Of a stretch of 64,000 nt of DNA, positions 37,711-49,873 are shown in pieces. The translations under genes were made by a program, and so were the position numbers. Numbering within the stretch: the stretch's first letter is position 1; each line of letters starts with the position of its first letter. The notes beneath the pieces were generated by a model. The model was not told the origin of the DNA, made no database searches, and was given only the letters and a program-made list of their open reading frames with translations. The DNA comes from Gymnopilus junonius. Lineage: Eukaryota > Basidiomycota > Agaricomycetes > Agaricales > Galerinaceae. The stretch spans positions 62,001 to 126,000 of the forward strand of contig JADNYJ010000070.1 of NCBI GenBank assembly GCA_015501075.1, in the 5' to 3' direction.

Positions 37711-39044
37711 GTTGAACTCGCAGACGTTAAAAAATAAGTCTCGGAGTCGAAAATATGAGGTTTCAAATACCCAAATAGTAGCAGAGCTGAATATAGGCAG
37801 GACCGGTCATAAACCGACAATGCTAGTGCCGAAAGCAAAAAGGCACGACCGCAACACTGGCAATGCTGAGCAAGGCAGAAAAAGCTGGTTTGGCAGGAAA
37901 CAAGGACGGGCTTAAGAGCGAATCGCACTTCGTCACCAAGATGAATGGCCCAAGGCGTCCCGAGCTCTTCGCAGGCTCAAGGGAATGGGATAGCTGTGGT
38001 GAAGCGTAATGCAGCATAATTTAGAAATTTTAGGTTTCTATAAGTCGAGAAATTGTGCACGTGATCGTCGTGTAAATGACTCAGGATGATGAGTCATAAG
38101 TATAGTCATAGTCGGTCCGAACTCCTTGCCTCCTCAACTAGATCTTCCGTTCCCGAAATGAAATGAAATTTCCAGACTCTCCTCAGTGTCCTCACTGCTC
38201 AACCTCTCCCACTATTTTATTACACCTGCCAGCAGATTTGAAAAAGGCTAAGGATGAAATCAAATTAAAATTCTTTGCGGAAAGGTAAACGCGACCAATG
38301 GGAGCCCTTTCTTACAAGTAAATTTGACCGTATCCTTGATGAGCCGACCACTTCAGAAGAAATGGAAGAGCCTCAATCCCCACATAAGGATGGAAAGGAG
38401 GATGATTTGCGAGTCCTGAAACAATGGGTTCATGTCTTCGTCGGAGAATGACCAGACTTCATTGAAAGCTCGGACAGCCTCTTCCGACTCGAAGCTTGCT
38501 TCCTGTGTGTTCTTATTTGCTTCATTTTATTGATTTTCTTTTCTTGTCTGATAATAGTTTCGTAGCGTATAATTTGCTTCCGCCAAAGCTACGGTGATTA
38601 TCGTCTCATCCGTCTTTCTCGTAAGCTACAGTGGTAGTTTATTGAGGAATATACATACAAGTACTTCAGGCAAGAGGGCGACATCGTTCTACATTGGCTA
38701 GGAAATCATGAACAAGTTGAGGAAAGGTCACTTTTCTCATAGAATTCATAGCAAGTAGGTTCAAGGCTGAACTATCCTTGCGTTCATAGACTCATCAAGC
38801 CTGAAAAAGCTGAACCCTAAGCGCTAAGTTGGCCAGCGGGCCTGTCAAAGCTCTGCCTGAGGCGTATTGGTCAAGCTCGACTCAGGCTCAATGATCTTAC
38901 ATATCTTATCATTGAAGAGGAAAGGCCAAGCAAGTATGTATTTTTAGACACGGTGGCATTCATCGACTTGCCACTTGCCTGCCACCATCCTGTATACTAT
39001 ACAACTAGTCGCAACCCTCTAATCCCTACGCTCAAGGATACACG
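37711..39044. other. Intergenic with weak coding traces
   Basis: No gene can be defended. Around 38160-38500 the plus strand has fragments with protein-like composition (FPDSPQCPHCSTS, then DDLRVLKQWVHVFVGE) broken by stops, perhaps a decayed element. A GAAATGAAATGAAATTTC block near 38155 echoes the TTTCA repeats at 1008-1103. The right end is the promoter of the next F-box gene. Confidence 0.45.
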
Positions 39045-41010
39045 ATGGAGTCACGCCTTTCTTCTCTATTAACCAGCAATGATCCACCTTCCGAGGACGA
39101 AATACAGAACTTCCACAGGCTCATGGCTGCTCCTTTACAAGAATTAAGAGCAATCGACCAAAAAATTGCCGATCTTCAAGCCTTGCTAGCATTGCTCGAA
39201 GACAAGCGAGAGGGTATATATGGTTCCCTACAAAGATTTATCATAGTCATGTCTCCTATTCGAAGACTTCCAGATGACGTGCTCTCCGAGATTTTCTATC
39301 AATGCCTTCCCACCGACCGCCCTCCGATTCTTGGTGCATCAGATGCACCCACCTTGCTCATGCGAGTATGCAAAAGGTGGCGATCTGTCGTCCTGTCATC
39401 TCCACGTTTATGGGCGCAACTTTCCATTTCTTTCTCCGGCGAAGATAGCATTTATGGGTTACCAGGCTCATGGCAATTTGACGCAGACGGCAAAGAATGG
39501 CAGCAGAGGGCAGAAAGCACCTTAAATCGACGACTGGAGATTATAACGGAATGGCTTGCTCGCTCTGGGACATGCCCTTTATCTCTCTTTCTCGTGTATA
39601 CAGGCACTCAACATCGTATTGACGAAAGAACTTCCAGCCACGCGATGACCAAGGTTTTCCAGATGCTTATCTCGTGTAGTCATCGTGTGAAGTCACTGGA
39701 ATTGGAGATGCCAATGGAGATATATCGTAAATTGGATGCGATATTGTCGTTGGATTCCTTCCCGGCCCTTACAGAATTGAAGGCGCACTTCAGAACTGTG
39801 TTTATTCTACGAGAGGATCAGGATCAACTGGAGAAGTCCAAAGCAGTCAAACTATTCTCGATGCCAAACCTACAACGATTATCTTTGGATGGATCTCCCG
39901 CCACTCGCCTGTGGGCACGAAACACGTTTCCATTTGCCGGACAAGGCAAGATTTTGACCTACTTTTGCTCCGATATCATGATAACTCCTCGGGAGTGTTT
40001 TAATTTCTTGAAACAGTGCGATAGCATCGCTCATTGCAGGTTTTATATTATGGATCGAGACGATCGCGATACAGAGGCCATTCAGGGCATTGCCTTCCTT
40101 CCAAACCTTCTTACTTTTTCCGTCATGGACAATATTAGAAACAATGACGAGGCAGATGTGTTTTATTCTTCTATCGATGCCCCCAAAATACAGTGGGTCG
40201 ACTTTGCAGCCACAATCTCGAGCATATCTAGTGTTGGCTTCCCCTTGGATTTCGCGGAGTCGGACCAGTCTCCTCCAATCCTGCATCCTCCTCCAATTCT
40301 ACATCCTCCTCCAATCCTATATCTGCTCGCCAAGTCTAAGAACCTTAGGAAACTGACTCTAAACCCCTCCGCATTGTGCCGCTATGGTATCCAGCAGATA
40401 TTACAAGTTGTTAGTGAAACACTGACGCACTTGGTGATGGGGTCAGAAAATGTTTTGCGATCTCCCAAGGCGATCAACAGCCCAGGCTACATTCCTTTCG
40501 ACTCTTTCCCGTTCGACTTTGAATTTCTTGTAGCAGGCGAACCCTCTAGCCCCAATGAATCGGAAATATTACTGCCAAACCTTAGAATACTTGAATCATC
40601 AACTATCCCAATTCCAGATCGCACTTTACTTCAAATCATCACCAGCCGCATGGACTCTGCTTCTCAAGCTAGATGCGCCGCACTGAAGTTGGTCCGCGTC
40701 GTCTCCAGCGGGCCACAACAGATTAATGTCAAGAATAAGGTGGACCTTCACCGTGAACAACTAAAGACCCGAACTGGAGCCCCAAATGAAGATATCAAAC
40801 TGGACTTGGAGTACGATAGAGATCGTGGATCAAATTCCGATACAATTTTTGTCTCGTTATTTGGGACCGAAAGTGATTGTGGTTGGGTACATGGTGACCT
40901 TGATGACCCGGTAAGGGGATAGTATTTATTACCAACGTCACCCAGAAATTTCGGACTGAATCTTATCTCCACAGATGCTGTTTGATTACTTTCAGCGTGG
41001 AATCATATGA
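39045..41010 (+). CDS. F-box/LRR-like protein, intact
   Basis: The first exon (39045-40910) encodes 622 residues: LLTSNDPPSEDEIQNF, a coiled coil (IDQKIADLQALLALLEDKR), F-box core IRRLPDDVLSEIFYQCLP, the block WRSVVLSSPRLWAQLSISF, then leucine-rich LRR-like sequence to DLDDP. A 64-base phase-0 intron (40911-40974, gtaagg...cacag) precedes a 12-codon last exon reading MLFDYFQRGII. Read without splicing the frame would end a few codons later, but the paralogue at 42400-44320 has a matching last exon, so splicing is favoured. F-box proteins act as substrate adaptors of SCF ubiquitin ligases; this family is expanded in agarics and no substrate is known. This copy has no disruption. Confidence 0.85.
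40264..40325 (+). repeat. Three-copy 18-base repeat within the F-box gene
   Basis: The unit CCTCCAATCCTGCATCCT is repeated about three times in frame and adds PPILHP units (PPILHPPPILHPPPILYLL). The paralogue at 42400 has a single copy (PPILHLL), so this is an in-frame expansion that lengthens a loop of the LRR-like region. Confidence 0.85.
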
Positions 41011-41159
41011 CGTTAATAAGGAAAGTATTTTGACTTGGGGAGGTTCAATGAAAGGAGGGTTCAAGAGTCCAGTCGACGTTGAGGGCAAGACGGATGCATC
41101 TGGTTGCAGCGTTAATAGCGAAAGTCAAGCATTGAGTGCTTAGTTGACATGTAATCTAC

Positions 41160-42045
41160 AATGTAATGAGGGATGGAGCTAAACATGATGTAGTCGCTAT
41201 CCAGGGCATTATTTTCCTTCCAAGGCTCCGAACATTCATTCTCTCTGACTCCAGCAGGTTCGATGATGACGCGGTCAAAATTTATTCATCCATAGATGCT
41301 CCTTCCTTGCAGTCAATCAGCTATGCCTTCCTCTATACCGGCTCCCGGAAAGCAGCATCCTATCATCCTCCCCTGATACTACCTTTCCTCGAGAATTCAA
41401 TGCAAATCAAAAAGTTAACTCTAGATCCGTATGGATTTACACTTGCCGACATCCACTTGATTTTGCGGACTGTCAGTAAAACGTTGACACACTTGGTGAT
41501 TGGGAAAGAAAAATTGTTGCATTATCCTCAGGCCGAAAGACGCTATGATACCACAGAGAACATACAATTAGACTTGGATTTGCTCATCGCAAATGAGGAT
41601 TCTGTTGGTGATCGGGATATCATCCTACCAAACCTCAAGGTATTTGAAGCAACGATGGAGGCAATTCCGGACAGCACCTTGCTCCGTCTCATCACCAGCC
41701 GAATGGATTCTGCGTCACAGGGTAGATGTGCCGCGCTAGACCTCGTCCATGTTGTATATTCTAGGCCAATGCAGCTCGATATCGAGAAAGAAGTGAACCT
41801 TCACCGAGAACGCCTTTTGGGAAAATCTGGAGGCTACATCGAAAATCTGAAATTGGATTTGGAATATGCTGCATATAGTGATTGGAACCAGACGAATAAT
41901 AACCCTCTTTCACCATCCTTTGGGCTCCAATATGGCCGATTTTGGCAACATCATGATCTAGATGAACCGGTAAGAGGATCACATTAAATCTTGTCGCTTC
42001 AATTGGAATGGGTACTGACATTTAACGTCCTAGCTGATAGTGTAG
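41160..42045 (+). pseudogene. 5'-truncated F-box copy
   Basis: The open frame from 41166 begins in the middle of an F-box family protein (KHDVVAIQGIIFLPRLRTF) and runs to the usual C-terminus (SFGLQYGRFWQHHDLDEP). A phase-0 intron of 64 bases (41970-42033) and a last exon of four codons (42034-42045) follow. It is much closer to the gene at 5417-7314 than to its immediate neighbours, so it came from that lineage and not from local tandem duplication. The coiled coil, the F-box and about half the LRR-like region are absent. The remaining frame is intact but lacks the domain needed to bind Skp1. Confidence 0.8.
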
Positions 42046-42399
42046 GCCCTTTCAGACCATTTCCAATGTCAAACGAGAAGATCCAAAGAACTAAACGCCG
42101 TTCATTTCTCTCATCCATTCCTATAATCGTCATCCTTATTATCGGTACCGAGCTCTTGTCAGATTGTGTCGAAAATAGTAGTAATTCTAATTCACCATCG
42201 CTCCTTCTTTCCGTTCTGTTCTTTTGGTGTACCCTTCACTTGTCCCAATGACTTGTAAGGTTAAGGGCCTACATAATTGAAATGCCTATTTTATGAATTC
42301 GCACTTGGAGAAAACACACAGTGTCTATTCTTAGTTCTGGGCAGTGAGTCACGGCGTGCATCGTTCCACCAGTGCGCGCCCATTTTCCTTTCATCCAGG
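42046..42399. other. Spacer and promoter between F-box copies
   Basis: About 350 bases between a truncated copy and the next F-box gene, all on the plus strand. No separate gene is seen. Confidence 0.5.
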
Positions 42400-44320
42400 A
42401 TGGATACATGGCCTCCCTCTCTGTTATCCAACAACAACCAACCATCCGAGGATGAAATACAGAAATATGAAAGTCTCATGGCTGCTCCTTTGCGAGAATC
42501 AAGAGAAGTCGACCAGAAAATTGCGGATCTCGAAGCTGAGCTAACATTGCTCAAAAACAAAAGGGGGAATGTTCGTAGTTCGCTACAGGAATATTTCACC
42601 GTTATGTCCTCCATTCGAAGGCTTCCAGACGACATTCTATCTGAAACTTTCTACCACTGTCTTCCCTCAAACCGTAATCCGGTTCTCAGATCATCAGATG
42701 CGCCCATCTTACTCATGCAGGTTTGCAGGAGATGGCGGTCCATTGCGCTCGCATCTCCGCGCTTATGGGCGCGACTTTCCATTTCTTTCAGCGACTATGA
42801 TCATTACCCCACTTATGCGATGACAGCATACTGAAAACGTCAAGGAACGGCAGGAGAGGGCGGCGAAAGTCTTGAAGCAGCGAGTGGACATTATCAAGGA
42901 ATGGCTTGGGCGTTCTAGGACGTGCCCTCTGTCGATCTCACTCACCTATACAAGCTACCAACATGACCGTTTTGAAAGGAACGGCGTGAACGATGCGACT
43001 ACCGAGCTGCTCAAGACAATCATTTCCCATAGTCACCACATCAGGTCACTGGAGATGGTGATACCCATGGAAATATATCGTATATTGGATACGATGATGT
43101 CGTCGAATTCCTTCCCCATCCTTGCGGATTTGAAGGCCGACTTCAGGACCATAGTTGCCTTCCCTGAGGATCAACTGGAGAAGCCTGAAGTAGTCCAATT
43201 ATTTTCAATGCCCCGCCTTCAACGATTATCTTTGGAAGGATACCAAGTCATTCCTTTGGAGTCACGGAACACGTTGCCTTTCACTGGACAGGGCAAGAAT
43301 CTGACCTACTTCTCATCCCGTATCATGATGACCCATCGGGAGGCTTTCCATCTCTTGAATCAGTGCGATAATATTGTTCATTGCAGGCTTCATGTTATGA
43401 GTCTAGCTAACCCTCTGGTGATGCCCATTCAGGGGACTGCGTTCCTTCCAAACCTTCTCACTTTCGCTATCCTGGACGATATCAGGAACGATGATTCAGA
43501 GCAAGAGAAATTTTATTCTTCCATCGATGCCCCCCACATACAGTGGGTCGACTATGCAGACACTGCATTAAGAGGAATCAACGACCATGAGTCGGACTCT
43601 GACTCGGACCTGTCTCCTCCGATCCTACATCTGCTCTCAGAGGCCACCGAACTCCGAAAACTAACTCTAGACCCCTGGGTGCTGAGTGGTGATGAGATCC
43701 AGAGGATCTTACAAGTGGTCAGTGGAACGCTGACGCACTTGGTAGTTGGACACGAAACGGTTTTGCGATCTCCGAACATGGTCAGGAACAGTATTTATAG
43801 CGAATTCAGTTCTCCGTCATTCGACTTCGAGTTGCTTGTAGCAGATGGTCCTTCAAGCTTTAAAGAGTCGGGAGTATTACTGCCGAATCTTAGGATACTC
43901 GAATCATCATCCGTCCCAATTTCAGATGACATCTTGCTCCGAATCATCACCAGCCGCATGGACTCTGCATCTCAAGGTAGATGTGCAGCGCTGAAGCTAG
44001 TCCACGTCGTCTCCAACGGGCCACTGCAGATTAATATCAAGAAAGAGGTGGAGCTTCATCGTGAACGGCTCATGGCCCGAACTGGAAGTCGCCTTCAAGA
44101 TGTTAAATTGGACTTGGAGTATAATAGAAACCCCGAACTGGTCATTTACAGGCTTTCATCAACATTCGGGCTCCATAATGATCGCGTTTGGGTATACGAT
44201 GACTTAGATGAACCGGTAAGGGAATAATCTATGTTATCGCCCATTATCATGGACCAGGACTTAATTTTCTCTCCCCAGATAATGTTTGACTATTTTCAAC
44301 GTGAATTTGTACAAAACTGA
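42400..44320 (+). pseudogene. F-box/LRR-like protein with one frameshift
   Basis: The start at 42400 gives LLSNNNQPSEDEIQKY, a coiled coil, F-box core IRRLPDDILSETFYHCLP and WRSIALASPRLWARLSISF. The frame ends at 42832-42834 and resumes one base out as NVKERQERAAKVLKQRVDI, aligned with the neighbour at 39045. A single-base deletion must lie between 42823 and 42834. The body then reads to DLDEP at 44215, followed by a 63-base intron (44216-44278) and a last exon IMFDYFQREFVQN (44279-44320), clearly homologous to the last exon at 40975-41010. Apart from the one base the gene is well preserved. It appears to be a tandem duplicate of 39045-41010. Confidence 0.82.
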
Positions 44321-46294
44321 TAGACGTAGACGAGGAAAGTATGTGTACGTATTCTCGACTTCCCTTTTTAAGGGTTATGTAGAATTACTGGGATAATAAT
44401 GGACGACGTTTAAACGTTCGCCCTGCGTTAAATTACTTTCCTTCGTAACTGGACACCTCAAAGCCGACTAATTCATCCCAGAGGCCGTTGGAATATTTTG
44501 AGTTTAAGATATCCTCTAGTTAGAGAACGTCCGACCTCCCGACCGACTCGAGGGAAGCACTGGCACTGGCACTATCCCAGGGATTCCAGAGCCATTTGAT
44601 CTTCAACATTTTCCGAGGTCCTTACAATTTGGGCGATGGGTAGGTGCGCATGCCATGCAAAGCGCAGTATGTAGCTGCCAGGACTTTGGAAATAATAACA
44701 CACGGAGTGGGATCGTTAATGTTGAGATCTTGAGCGTGAGACTTGGAGGTCGTGGACTAGATCGGCGTACTATTTCAAGTTTATGAGTAAGTACTGTGAG
44801 TTGCAATATACGCACTACTCTCGGGCCTATAGAGTAGATGCCTCATCATAGGCCAATGTCCCTTTTTCCTTCTGAAGGTAAGTAATGTGGTAGTCTTCTT
44901 ATAACATAATCACTTACTTGAGTCGAGTAAAAGTAGTTCAGGATTACAGAAAGAACCACGGTGGCGTGCGACTCTGGGAGAACGCGTCAACGCGATATGC
45001 TAGTAGTATTAGGGTACGCACGCTAGTGTTATAATCATCACTAACATGATGGGGTTCGGATCCAGAGGCTTGGAAGAGGGAAGGAGGGAGAACACGGAAT
45101 AATAGCACCCTCTTTTCAGCTTAGGCGCCTTTGATTGACGTTGACGTGATGTGATGTGAGTGGACAGAGAGCTGCAACGCTAACCACTTGTTGATTACAC
45201 TATATATATACTTACTGTCCATCAGTCAGTCAGTTCGACGTCAGGAAATTTATGAATACGCACGTCATGTACATTGACAGGAGACTCAGATAGCCACTGG
45301 AGTCTAGAAATTGGAGTGAGTGACGAGTCGTGATAGAGTAGAAAGCTTCGGAGGATGCGCACAAAGTCATAGTAACACCCGGTGGACAAGAATAGATAGA
45401 ACGCAGGGAGTGTTATTTTTAGACTTCTTATCGGGAAGGAAGGGAAAACTGACATTCAGACAATGCGTGCGATCAAAAATGCATAAGAAAAAGCAGGCGC
45501 CAGGTCACGCCGCGATATTGAAACGACTGAGCAGAAAGATGACAAGGATTTTGAATGAGCACAAGAGCACCCCATCGTAAAGGGCTACAACCGATAGAAT
45601 GCAAAGTTTGGCAGTGTGTTCGAAGTTCGAACGAACGTTGCATCAGAAATATGGACGGTTATCATCGGCGTTTTCGACTCGAGTATGCCTTCTCGGATGT
45701 CGGTCGACCTCGCTGGAGTGGTAAAACCAGACGCGCGTGAGAAGGACAATGGAGCTCGACAAAGCACCTGGAAAGAAATTGATGGGAAAGGGAGATCGTC
45801 GTAGCCAAGACTCAAGCACTGGGAAGAAAAAAAGAAGCAGAGCACGGGCGGCCTTATGGGGTAAAAGTATCGGGTAACCCAAAAAAGGGCAGACACGTGC
45901 TCCGAACAACACAAGGTCCCTGTTGCTTTTTGGTTTGTCGTTCCGTCTGTTCGTTGTCCTGTCCCTCGTCTGTCCGTCTGTCTTTTCTCTTTTCTCTTCT
46001 AGATCTCCTTGTTTTCGTTTTGTTTCAGCTCTCTGACATACAGGCCTCATCTCTTCCATCTTCCTTGGTTCTGGCCTCGACACATATCCTGGCCCCTGTG
46101 TGCTAGTAGCTAGCTGTCAGAGCACCGACCCGACCCTGGGACAGACCTTGCCCTCAGCTCAGTCCCAATTCCACTCCTTTTCACCTTCCACTCTTTTCTT
46201 TGCGAGAACACGCGTTCTGCAACTCGGACTGAACGATATCGTTGAGTCTACATCCTCATAGAATTTAGTTACGGCAAGCATTACACACCAAAAA
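44321..46294. other. Intergenic, 2 kb, with pyrimidine-rich promoter
   Basis: No gene is recognised. Short frames at 45222-45914 on both strands lack motifs. From about 45920 to 46240 the plus strand is C/T-rich (TCTTTTCTCTTTTCTCTTCT), typical of fungal core promoters, and leads to the ATG at 46295. Confidence 0.5.
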
Positions 46295-47895
46295 ATGCCT
46301 CCTTTAGCCGGCAAGCCCCCCTTCGCAACTGACGAACCCGACTCGTTCTATGAAACGCCGCGCCAGCCTGCTCAGCGCGTCCGACAGCCCCCTCCTGATG
46401 ACCCTAACAAACGCACGTCGGCTTATGACGTGTATGTCCCCTTTCCTCATTTTATTTTATTCATTGCCTAACGCAAATATTTCAGATACGACAATTACCT
46501 CGCAGGAGGACCGGACAAGAATAAGCTCGCTGCTCCGTCTGGACAGTCGAACCGCACCTCCGGTATTGGCAACATGTTGTTGAACATGGACATGGGCGAC
46601 GACTTTGATGATTCCGACGACGAGGATGACGGGATGAACAGCACCAGGAGGCAGCCTGCCAAAATACCTGCCATAGCTGCTTCTCCGTCCAAGAACGCTG
46701 CGTTGGCTGCCGCAACGGGTGTTGCGCCTCTGCACATTCGCCAGCAGCATCAGCCTGCCCAACAGCAGAGGCAGCCAAGCCCACAACCCATCGCTGCTCC
46801 GCGACCGGGATACGCAGCACCCATCGCCGCGCTCAACTTGGCGCGTCCCGAGCCCGTCGCCATGTCCATGCCTATACCAGGCATGCAACAGCAGCGCCAA
46901 GCACAAGGCATGCCCGTCCCTGCGCCCCTGCGGCTCAACATGCCCCAACCCCAACTGCACCCACAAAACCCCTTCGAAGGCTCCCCAGGCCCGAACCCCT
47001 TCGCCAACCCTTCATTCCCACACGACCGTCCCCCGCTCTCTCCCTCTCCCTCACTGCACTCTTCCTCCCCTCACCCGCTCCAGCCATCCGTCACCCCCAT
47101 CACGCCCGCGTTCATCCGCCCGTCCAAGCCCAAGGCCAATATTCCGCCGCCTGCGGCTGTTAAATTTGAAGATGGTGTGTTCGCACCTCGTGTTAATGGC
47201 GCTCCGATTCCGAGGAAGGAGATTATAAGAGGTGATGGGGAGGGCACGTTGTTGCCGACGAGAGGCGAGAAGGGGGATGATTTCTGGAGGAGGTTTAGTA
47301 TGGTCGTCAAGGAGGAGACGAAGGGCGGGAAGGCGAAGGAGAGGTTAGTAGTTTTTTTCTTCTCCTTTCTCCTTGCTCTTTCATCAAAACACACGCTTAC
47401 CCTCCTCCCCTCCTTTCACCAGCTCATGGCTCCGCAAAACCAAAGACGGCTACTCATCTTACTCGCGCTGGGTATGGATAGTCGGCATGACCCTCCTCGT
47501 GCTCATCGTCGCCGGCGTCGCCATCGGCGTGTACTTCACTCGCAACAACTCCCCAACGACAACCCAAAGCGTTTGGTGGCTCGGCGAACCAGGCGGCGAC
47601 GTTCTCGAGTACCGCAACCGGCGCGGCGGTGACGACAGGGAAGAATGGGGTGGCGAGCACGGTGTTGCATGTTAGTCCGACGAATACCGTGCAGAGGAGG
47701 GATGTGACGGGTGTTGTCCCGACGGACGTTCCGTCTGTGCGGGGGTTGGAACTGGATCCGCCAAGGGATGCGAATTTGAGTGCGAGAGGGTCGACGGGGC
47801 TTTTGGCGTCGTCAAGCTTGGACATGGGCGGGGACGCGGACATGCGAAGAGTAGGCTGTCCACGTGACGTCATCTCGGCCTCTCATTCCTGCTGA
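46295..47895 (+). CDS. Single-pass membrane protein with proline-rich cytosolic region
   Basis: The start MPPLAGKPPFATDEPDSFYE is followed by an intron at 46432-46495. The middle exon has an acidic stretch (NMDMGDDFDDSDDEDDGMN), a glutamine/proline-rich low-complexity region and the block AAVKFEDGVFAPRVNGAP. After a second intron (47344-47422) comes WLRKTKDGYSSYSRWVW and one hydrophobic helix (IVGMTLLVLIVAGVAIGVYF). Then the frame must shift by one base near 47560 to give KAFGGSANQ and LHVSPTNTVQRRDVTG, a tail recalled from a conserved agaric family. Function is unknown. Without the shift the protein would end 40 residues later in a glycine/arginine-rich sequence. The gene has a dead copy at 8113-9165. 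Confidence 0.7.
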
Positions 47896-48631
47896 ATCTG
47901 AATCCTGATGGTCTTTGCGGCTGCTTCCATCTCTCGTCTCTCATCTCCCCGTGGCCTCTTTCCTCTTTCTCATATACTCTATATGCGATGCCCACCTCCA
48001 TTCTCTATTCTCGCTCCTCTCTCCTTGTTCTTCCATCCCCACACGCTTTGCGCACCCGCCCGTCTATGCCCTCCCTCCGTCCGACCTCCGCCCTCTATGC
48101 TGCTTTTATTTATTGAGAATTCCGGGACGTCGATCCGGTCATACCCAAACCCAATCCAACCAAACCCCAAATAAATTAAAGTGCCAAATTACAAGTTCAA
48201 GTTCAAGTTTATGATACCTGTACTATATCCCTCTTTTCGTTCACTCGCTTCCCTACCTCCTTACTTACTGCCACTTTCCACCACTTCCTCACCTTCCTGC
48301 CACCCTGATGTCTTTCACTTTCATCTTCCGCCTTTCCCCCGTCACTACATTCTGGCTATCCATTCTCATTCTCATTCGGAACATAACCAAGCAATATTAA
48401 AAAAAATCAATTTGCATTTCGCATTTCATACATGGGGATTTTTATTGCATACGTTACTTAGTCTTACTTTTTACTTACACGCTTCTCTTGCTTTATTGCT
48501 TCATTGCTTCATTACTTACACTTATACCTTCTCTCTCTCTCTCCTTTTCGTTGTAGGCTCCTTTCATTACTCAGTGCTCATTACAATTCCCAATTTATCC
48601 TTTGGATACCCTTCGAATTCCTTGCATGTTA
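47896..48631. other. Intergenic, C/T-rich, no gene recognised
   Basis: The sequence is strongly pyrimidine-rich on the plus strand. The 181-codon frame at 48181-48726 runs into the inverse strand of an F-box fragment and has low-complexity composition, so it is not accepted as a gene. Confidence 0.5.
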
Positions 48632-48974
48632 CGCGGAGCATCATCTGCTGCATAACTTGGGTGATCAAGACAGGAGCGTCTGACGCTCTGAGAATTGGAT
48701 TGCGGTTTTACAGAAGACAAAGGTAAAAAAATTAGTGTAAAATGTCGTTTGGAAGCGCTCGAATTGCAGACATAAGAGTGAGGTATCCGTCATGAACAAT
48801 TTTCCGTTTCTCCCTGAGTAAGGTTAGCTCAGTTTCGAGATCTGCAATCCTTTGATCGGTTTCTTTTAATTCTTGCAAAGGACCAGCCACAAGTTTTTTG
48901 AATTCGTGTGTTTCATCCTCGGATGGTGGGTTGTTGTTGCCTAGCAGATAGGCGAGCCTGGATTCCAGAATCAT
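48632..48974 (-). pseudogene. F-box N-terminal fragment with stops
   Basis: The start at 48974 reads MILESRLAYLLGNNNPPSED, then a coiled coil (TDQRIADLETELTLLREKR) and the F-box start IRALPNDILH. A TAA follows immediately, the continuation FFYLCLL is broken by another TAA, and NRNPILRASDAPVLITQV is the last recognisable part. The rest of the gene is absent. It is a dead 5' fragment of the same subfamily as 39045-41010 and ends 93 bases from an inverted-repeat element. Confidence 0.82.
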
Positions 48975-49067
48975 TGGGAATGTCGAAGCGGTGAAAGATT
49001 TTAAGATCAAATACTTAGGCTGAAGACGGGGATATAAATTGGAATTGGAATTAATTTTGGCTGGCTA

Positions 49068-49478
49068 CAGTATTTAACGGGTACTTTGTACACTACGGGT
49101 GCTTTGTACACTTTTTGTGCCTCAATTTCAGCAACACTGCCTTTCCACTTTTCAAAAAAAACTACACAGCTTTATACTAATACTTTGAAACTTCCAATAT
49201 ACCAATTTTTAAAGCAATTGAGGGTGTTTTGAGGTCGTAAAGAATTGAACAAGAAGGGGTCTATTTGAGCGGAGTTTAAATTGACATTACGGGTACTTTG
49301 TACACCAGTAATTGGCCTCTCGACACTTCATTTCTTCCGGAAACTCTTTGAAATTTTGTCAAACAAATCTCTAGACTAATTTCTGCCTCACATAACATTT
49401 TTAGAACGTGTGGTGAAATTATCGGTGAGTTGTGAGGGGACTACTGTTTTTGATGTACAAAGTACCCGTTAAATACTG
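49068..49478. mobile_element. MITE, Tc1/mariner-like, perfect 25-bp TIR, TA target
   Basis: The first bases CAGTATTTAACGGGTACTTT (continuing GTACA) occur as an exact inverse at the other end, and TA dinucleotides flank both ends (49066-49067 and 49479-49480). The core motif ACGGGTRCTTTGTACAC recurs inside near 49095 and 49285. No transposase frame is present. A perfect TIR implies recent activity, and a related autonomous element elsewhere in the genome would be expected. The 411-base size fits a MITE. Confidence 0.85.
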
Positions 49479-49626
49479 TACATTACATAAGTAATTCAGG
49501 TAAATAGGTTGCCCTAACGACCTCGCCAGCTCTTCGTCAAGATAAGAGGGACACTGCAAAGGGGACGTAGCCGGTCCAGCACTCCCTAACTGCAAGAGCA
49601 GCCACTGGTGGGACAGTATCTGAAGG

Positions 49627-49690
49627 TAAAGAAAGAAAGAAAGAAAAGAAAAGAGAGGAAAAGAAAAGGGAAGAAAGCGAGAAAAGAAGT
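49627..49690. repeat. GAAA/GAAAA microsatellite
   Basis: A purine-rich low-complexity run of GAAA and GAAAA units with occasional substitutions. It lies between two MITEs in otherwise non-coding DNA. Confidence 0.8.
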
Positions 49691-49873
49691 TGAATGAAAT
49701 AAAAGCTACATATCGTGTGTTATAGAAATGCGGGGTGATGTCGTCATGATGTGGGCCATATGGGAAGGTAAAGAAATAGATGTCACTCTCAGAGTTGCAG
49801 TAGTCGTTGAATGAGGTGCAAATGTTCGGCGAAGTGAACCCCAAATACGTCCAGCAAGATGAATAGCAGAGAA

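Noticed and set aside
38160..38500. Decayed transposase or zinc-finger gene
   Set aside because: Short protein-like pieces with two cysteines are visible but stops interrupt them and no family can be named.
46457..46966. Minus-strand 169-codon frame opposite the membrane-protein gene
   Set aside because: Antisense to the low-complexity glutamine/proline region, no motif.
48181..48726. 181-codon plus-strand frame
   Set aside because: Low-complexity pyrimidine-rich DNA, and its end is the inverse of an F-box fragment.
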